Positions 38,333 to 42,309 of a DNA stretch of 42,309 bases are shown in pieces. Position 1 is the first letter of the stretch; each line of letters starts with the position of its first letter. This DNA comes from Planctomycetota bacterium. GTDB taxonomy: Bacteria; Planctomycetota; Planctomycetia; Planctomycetales; Planctomycetaceae. The DNA lies in the NCBI GenBank assembly GCA_018242565.1, contig JAFEBR010000395.1:1-42309 (forward strand), written 5' to 3'. A model generated the notes under the pieces. That model was not told the DNA's origin and made no database searches. It was given only the letters and a program-made list of their open reading frames with translations. The translations under genes and the position numbers were made by a program.

Positions 38333-39076
38333 TTATTTCTCGCCGATGTACAGCGTCGCGATTCCAAAGGTCAGCGGAGTGAAGCTCACGGATCGCAAAC
38401 CACATTCGCGCATCAACGCGGCCAGGCGCTCGCCATAGGGAAACTCCGAAACCGAATCAGGTAGATAGTTGTAGGCCTGATGACTGTTCCGGGCGAGGAG
38501 TTGGCCGATTTTCGGCAGCACGTTGCGGAAGTACCAGGTGTACAGTCCCCGCAACAGACGGTTCGAGGGCAACGAGAATTCCAGGACGACGACCCGCCCG
38601 CCCGGCTGGCACACTCGAATCATCTCTTTGAGACCCCGGGCCGTGTTGGTCACATTCCGCAGTCCGAACGCCACACTCACGATCTGGAACTGGGCATCGG
38701 GAAAGGGGAGTAACTGCGTGTCCGCCTGCACGAATTCGAGTAGGGCCCCGTCGACAGCGGCCTGCTGCTGCAGTTGCGACTTTTGCTCGGCGATAACGAG
38801 CATTTCCCCGGTGAAGTCAGCCCCGACGACCGGAATTCGGCCCTGCCCTTTTTTCCAATACGCCAGCGCCAGATCGCCGGTACCCGTACAGACATCCAGA
38901 ATTGGAGCGGAACCCTCGGGAGCCGCCATGCGCACCGTACGCCAACGCCAATACCAGTCGGTCCCTCCCGAGAGAAAGTGATTCAGGAAGTCATACCGGG
39001 GCGAAATCTCGCCAAACATTCGGCGAATTCGCGCTTCGGACTTATCGACAGCCGGCGATTCAACCACTTCAGGCAT
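38333..39076 (-). CDS. menG: Demethylmenaquinone methyltransferase MenG/UbiE
   Basis: A 247-residue class I methyltransferase for the last C-methylation of menaquinone (UbiE in ubiquinone makers). Motifs: RMFGEISPRYDFLNHFLSGG near the N-terminus, ILDVCTGTGDLALAYWKKG (motif I), QIVSVAFGLRNVTNTARGL and GGRVVVLEFSLP, with the C-terminal YLPDSVSEFPYGERLAALMR typical of UbiE/MenG. Menaquinone is the expected quinone in planctomycetes, so menG is preferred as symbol. The ATG at 39074-39076 is chosen because the longer frame adds an atypical leader. The ribosome-binding site is weak. It lies between the ubiD-like gene and ubiX, all on the minus strand. Confidence 0.95.
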   Translation of the reverse strand: MPEVVESPAVDKSEARIRRMFGEISPRYDFLNHFLSGGTDWYWRWRTVRMAAPEGSAPILDVCTGTGDLALAYWKKGQGRIPVVGADFTGEMLVIAEQKSQLQQQAAVDGALLEFVQADTQLLPFPDAQFQIVSVAFGLRNVTNTARGLKEMIRVCQPGGRVVVLEFSLPSNRLLRGLYTWYFRNVLPKIGQLLARNSHQAYNYLPDSVSEFPYGERLAALMRECGLRSVSFTPLTFGIATLYIGEK

Positions 39077-39379
39077 AAGGCAACATCGAAATTCGAATTG
39101 ATGAAACAACGATACAAAACGCACACAGGTGACTCACATTGGCCGTTTTCGAGCCCACGCCGCGCACGCATGAGTGAGCTGTATTCTAGGCAGTTACTCC
39201 GCCTGAAAGCGACAGCGGCGCTGATTTCCACGCGCGCTCGCACGCTCACCAGTAGCGGAACCGTATCCAGCACGGCCCATTAACGCGGCGTACCCGCAGC
39301 AACAGCGATGCCAAACGTCAAACCCACGGGTCGTGGCACGGCGTCGGTGACACCAACGGCGACCGAGCCTGCGCACGGA
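39077..39379. other. 303-bp gap between ubiD-like gene and menG
   Basis: No gene is seen here on either strand. The gap is long for an operon, so menG-ubiX may have their own promoter within it. I found no convincing consensus match or hairpin. Confidence 0.4.
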
Positions 39380-40861
39380 TCACGTTGCGGGCTCTGTCGG
39401 CAGGCGGCCCAATCCGTATTGTGCCCAGCGATTCGTCACCAGATCCTTAATTTCGCCGGGCATCACGAGGTCACCAGGCCAGGGCCGGGGATGGGCTTCT
39501 TCCGGAAACTTCGCCGTCGCATCGATACCCATCGGCTGTCCGACCCCTTCCACCGGAGCCGCGTGGTCGGCGGCATCGGTCGGCACCGAGTTGAACACGA
39601 CATCGCGTCCCGGGTGAACATTCGAAGCCACACGAAACCAGACCTGGTGTTCGTCTTGAACGTCAACATGTTCATCCACGATCACCACGATCTTCGCCAT
39701 CAGCGTGGGCCACAATCCCCAGAGTGCATTGAGAACTTTTCGGGCCTGCTGCGGATAGGTTTTGCGGATACTGACAAACAGCATCTGCCGTCCGCCGCCG
39801 GCTTGCGGAAAGTTGTAATCCACGAACTCGGGAATCGCCGCTTTGACTAATGGCAGAAAGATGCGTTCGCACGCTTTATTGATCCAATAGCATTCGGTGG
39901 GCGGGATGCCGAAGACGGTCGTCGGATAAATCGGGTTGGCGCGCTGAGTCACGGCGGTAATGTGGTAGACCGGGCACAGGCGGGGGACCGAGTAATAACC
40001 CGTCGGACCGCCATACGCGCCATCCATCTGCCAGGGTTCTGTGGGATCGACGTACCCTTCCAGCACAATCTCGGCGTTCGCCGGGACTTCCATGTCGATC
40101 GAGCGGCATTTCACCAGATCGCACGGCGCTCCGCGCAACAGGCCGGCCAGCAGGAAGGGATCAGATTCCGGAAGCCGGGGCGCGAACGCCATCAGGGGGA
40201 AGGCCGGATCGCCTCCAAAAGACACCGCGATCGGCATCTGAATGCCCAGCTTTTTGAACTCCACAAAATCGTGCCAGGCTTCCTGCTGTCGATGCCAGTG
40301 AATCAGACACGAATTCGTATCATGTACCGGCAAGTGAAAATTCCCGGCATGACGTACGCCCGTCGCGGGATGACGGGTCAACACCTGCCCGAACGAAATA
40401 CTTCGCGCGGCGTCACCGGGCCAGTTCTTCAACACCGGGAATTCGGTCAAATCCACATCCCGCCCCAGTTTCACCACCTGCTGGCAGGCGGCGGTCCGGA
40501 CGGCACGTGGAACGAATTTGGAGGCCCCGGCAGCCGTCGGAACCAGTTTGAGTTTGTCGAGCCAGCCTTCCGCGGACTGGGGTTTCAGCAACTCAGGAAT
40601 TCGCTCAGCAACGTCGGCAAACGATTTGGCCCCCAATGCCCGCAATAAGCGCTTGTGCGACCCCAACAGGTTGACCAGCACTGGCAGGGTGCTGCCTTTA
40701 ACATTTTCGAAAAACAACGCGGGACCACCGCGCGGCCGCTTCGAAATGCGATCGGCGATTTCGGTGATTTCCAGAACCGGATCGACCTCGGCAGAAACCC
40801 TGACGAGTTCGCCATCATCCTGCAGTTCGTTCAGAAAATCAGAGAGGTTTTCGTAAGCCAT
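39380..40861 (-). CDS. UbiD-family protein with altered catalytic triad
   Basis: A 493-residue protein, the same length as E. coli UbiD and similar throughout: SDFLNELQDDGELVRVSAEV, GGPALFFENVKGSTLPVLVN, EVPANAEIVLEGYVDPTEPW and GVGQPMGIDATAKFPEE. UbiD enzymes use prenylated FMN to decarboxylate aromatic acids; with ubiX and menG nearby, a menaquinone (futalosine-type) or related role is the simplest inference. The catalytic Arg-Glu-Glu triad is not visible: the block usually reading G-[IM]-Y-R has His176 (HAGNFHLPV), and the usual E-G-P-[FY]-G-[ED] reads DGAYGG (Asp280, Gly285). The following GGA segment is also changed to QEA. The fold is certain; decarboxylase activity is doubtful. No symbol is given for that reason. 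Confidence 0.85.
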   Translation of the reverse strand: MAYENLSDFLNELQDDGELVRVSAEVDPVLEITEIADRISKRPRGGPALFFENVKGSTLPVLVNLLGSHKRLLRALGAKSFADVAERIPELLKPQSAEGWLDKLKLVPTAAGASKFVPRAVRTAACQQVVKLGRDVDLTEFPVLKNWPGDAARSISFGQVLTRHPATGVRHAGNFHLPVHDTNSCLIHWHRQQEAWHDFVEFKKLGIQMPIAVSFGGDPAFPLMAFAPRLPESDPFLLAGLLRGAPCDLVKCRSIDMEVPANAEIVLEGYVDPTEPWQMDGAYGGPTGYYSVPRLCPVYHITAVTQRANPIYPTTVFGIPPTECYWINKACERIFLPLVKAAIPEFVDYNFPQAGGGRQMLFVSIRKTYPQQARKVLNALWGLWPTLMAKIVVIVDEHVDVQDEHQVWFRVASNVHPGRDVVFNSVPTDAADHAAPVEGVGQPMGIDATAKFPEEAHPRPWPGDLVMPGEIKDLVTNRWAQYGLGRLPTEPAT

Positions 40862-40973
40862 CGCGAATTGAATCCTGCCAGTTCGGGAGGAATGTTTCGC
40901 GATTATAGAACCCGCCCACCGCTTGCAGAAGGATGGTCAGGTGCGGCGGGTCAGAACCGCAGGCCGATTCCGA

Positions 40974-42263
40974 TCAGCGATTCGGCAACACCAGATCGGC
41001 CCAGACAAGGTAATGGTCGCTGGCCGGGTTGGTGCCCGCAACGAGCGCATGCAACGGATCGTCAGGTGTCGGCCAGAACACCTGACTCTCCCGAACTTCG
41101 AGACCGCGCGATGGCAGACAATAATCCAGTCGGCCGAAATTCGAGGTCCGAAAGGGCAGATAATCCGTGGTGGCAACCACGTGTGGCGATCGCTGGCTGC
41201 CCATACTCTGAGGCTTGGGATCGTGCACCTGGGGCAAATCGAGCAATTGGCGAATGGCCATTTTTCCGTAGGGAGCGTCACCCCGGACCGGATCGGAATT
41301 GAGATCCCCCAGAATGACGAATTCGGCTTCTTGCGGAAGCCCTCCGGTGCGCCCCTCATCGTCCCGGATATACTGGGCGCGATCACCCCCCGCAATGTAG
41401 TCGGCCCACAACCGGATTTCATCGAAATTCCGCCGGCCGTTACTGTCTTCCGGTCCGTCGAAAATCGGCGGCGTTGGATGCGCGGCCAGAATATGTATCT
41501 GCCGATTGCCGATTTCGATCGGCACATCCCAATGGCTCTTGCTCGAAAGGCGGAATACGGCGACTTCATCTGGTGCGTAAAATGCCGGTTTGCCACCAGT
41601 CCCATCGGGCATCAGGTTGCCGGGCATCTCGGTCCACCGAAGTTTCCGAAACGTGCGTGCGGCGCTGGCCACGATGGGAAATCGACTGTACAGCGCCAGC
41701 CCGTACTGACCTGGATAATTACCAAAACCATAGGCGTCGGCAGGACCGGTTGTTTTACCGTCATTGTCGAGGTCTTTGCCGGTCGGCACCCCCGTGTTGC
41801 TGGGGCGATAAAATCGATGCGGAAAGTCGAGCCCCGCCTGTCCGTGATGCTCGACTTTCAGATACAGGTTATAAAACCGGGTGGCCGCATCGTCAGTCCT
41901 GGCTTCCAGGCCGGACGATTCATCGGGGCCGTCGTAATCGATCTCATTGATCAGCAGCACGTCGGGTCGCACGCGCTGGATAATTTCCGCCGCCTTCAGC
42001 AGTTGCGGATGATTACCCCGTCCCTCGGCGTCGACGCGTTTGAGTTTCTCGGCAGACAGAATCTCGATGTTGTACGTCGTGAACCGCACTTGTCGAGGGG
42101 CCGGTTCAGACGCACCTGCTAACTGCGACGCGGCGAGCAGAGACCAGAAACCGATGCACCACATTTGCCAAGACACGACGACAGTTCGACGCGGCCCGGT
42201 TGACGGCACGCGGAATGGGAACAGGCACCATCGTCGCCGCTGGAAAACTGCCGGAATCACCAT
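40974..42263 (-). CDS. Secreted endonuclease/exonuclease/phosphatase-fold protein
   Basis: A 429-residue exported protein of the EEP superfamily (DNase I, exonuclease III, phosphodiesterases). Family blocks: VRFTTYNIEIL, PDVLLINEIDYDG (metal-binding Glu), ILAAHPTPP, EFVILGDLNSDPV (catalytic Asp-x-Asn) and the C-terminal ASDHYLVWADLVL (catalytic Asp-His). The signal peptide has a long basic n-region before WCIGFWSLLAASQLAGA. The start at 42263 is supported by TAGGAG 8 bp upstream; the inner ATG at 42162-42164 directly before the hydrophobic segment lacks a ribosome-binding site but is a possible alternative. Substrate could be nucleic acid or a phosphoester. The nearest neighbour, the ubiD-like gene, lies 112 bp downstream and is probably unrelated. 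Confidence 0.87.
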   Translation of the reverse strand: MVIPAVFQRRRWCLFPFRVPSTGPRRTVVVSWQMWCIGFWSLLAASQLAGASEPAPRQVRFTTYNIEILSAEKLKRVDAEGRGNHPQLLKAAEIIQRVRPDVLLINEIDYDGPDESSGLEARTDDAATRFYNLYLKVEHHGQAGLDFPHRFYRPSNTGVPTGKDLDNDGKTTGPADAYGFGNYPGQYGLALYSRFPIVASAARTFRKLRWTEMPGNLMPDGTGGKPAFYAPDEVAVFRLSSKSHWDVPIEIGNRQIHILAAHPTPPIFDGPEDSNGRRNFDEIRLWADYIAGGDRAQYIRDDEGRTGGLPQEAEFVILGDLNSDPVRGDAPYGKMAIRQLLDLPQVHDPKPQSMGSQRSPHVVATTDYLPFRTSNFGRLDYCLPSRGLEVRESQVFWPTPDDPLHALVAGTNPASDHYLVWADLVLPNR

Positions 42264-42309
42264 TTGCCGACTCCTACCGCTGATCAATTGCAAACTCCAT
42301 CAATCGCCC

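Noticed and set aside
40923-42122. Open frame of 399 codons on the plus strand
   Set aside because: It lies entirely opposite the EEP-family gene, which has all its catalytic motifs; the plus-strand translation has no family resemblance.

Overview
The window looks like ordinary chromosome from a member of the Planctomycetota, most likely order Planctomycetales. No similarity search was run. The assignment is inferred from a DUF1559 (H-X9-DG) prepilin-like protein, a large secreted PPC-domain protein, acidic or lysine-rich tails on housekeeping proteins, a YacP-like NYN protein, an EF-P/EpmB pair, a GroES-like protein away from any groEL, and a GC-rich, loosely packed, two-strand layout. I see no phage, insertion sequence, CRISPR array or integrated island.

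Left part (1-11.8 kb): the end of a histidine kinase; a YacP-like NYN protein convergent with a family 2 glycosyltransferase; elongation factor P divergent from its lysyl-modification enzyme EpmB, with a TPR lipoprotein-like or periplasmic protein translationally coupled to epmB; a back-to-back sigma-54 response regulator and sensor kinase; a DUF1559 gene broken by one extra copy of a 5-bp tandem repeat; a DUF418 membrane protein; and MurA with an unusual acidic insertion.

Middle (12-25.6 kb): a DsbD-type thiol:disulfide transporter with two N-terminal domains; an almost pure Asp/Glu protein; a small basic protein; a long nested inverted repeat; a transglutaminase-like protein; a GAF-SpoIIE phosphatase; a PPC-domain secreted protein; an unrecognised 214-residue protein; a GroES-like protein with an acidic tail; an M20 peptidase and a class I methyltransferase.

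Right part (25.6-42.3 kb): tRNA-Gly(GCC) behind a near-consensus promoter, directly followed by trigger factor, two ClpP paralogues and a lipoprotein, which form a protein-quality-control group; a GT35 glucan phosphorylase facing a PpiD/SurA-like membrane chaperone across a bidirectional terminator; topoisomerase I with a histone-like tail; a quinone group (ubiD-like, menG, ubiX); and a secreted endonuclease/exonuclease/phosphatase-fold protein.

The observations most worth checking are: (1) the UbiD homologue, in which all three residues aligned with the catalytic Arg-Glu-Glu triad of the family are replaced although it sits beside ubiX and menG; (2) the exact 5-bp AGGTC expansion that frameshifts the DUF1559 gene and would be reversible by slippage; (3) the AT-rich triple-nested inverted repeat at 16142-16247; (4) the MurA insertion; and (5) the tRNA-tig-clpP-clpP arrangement.
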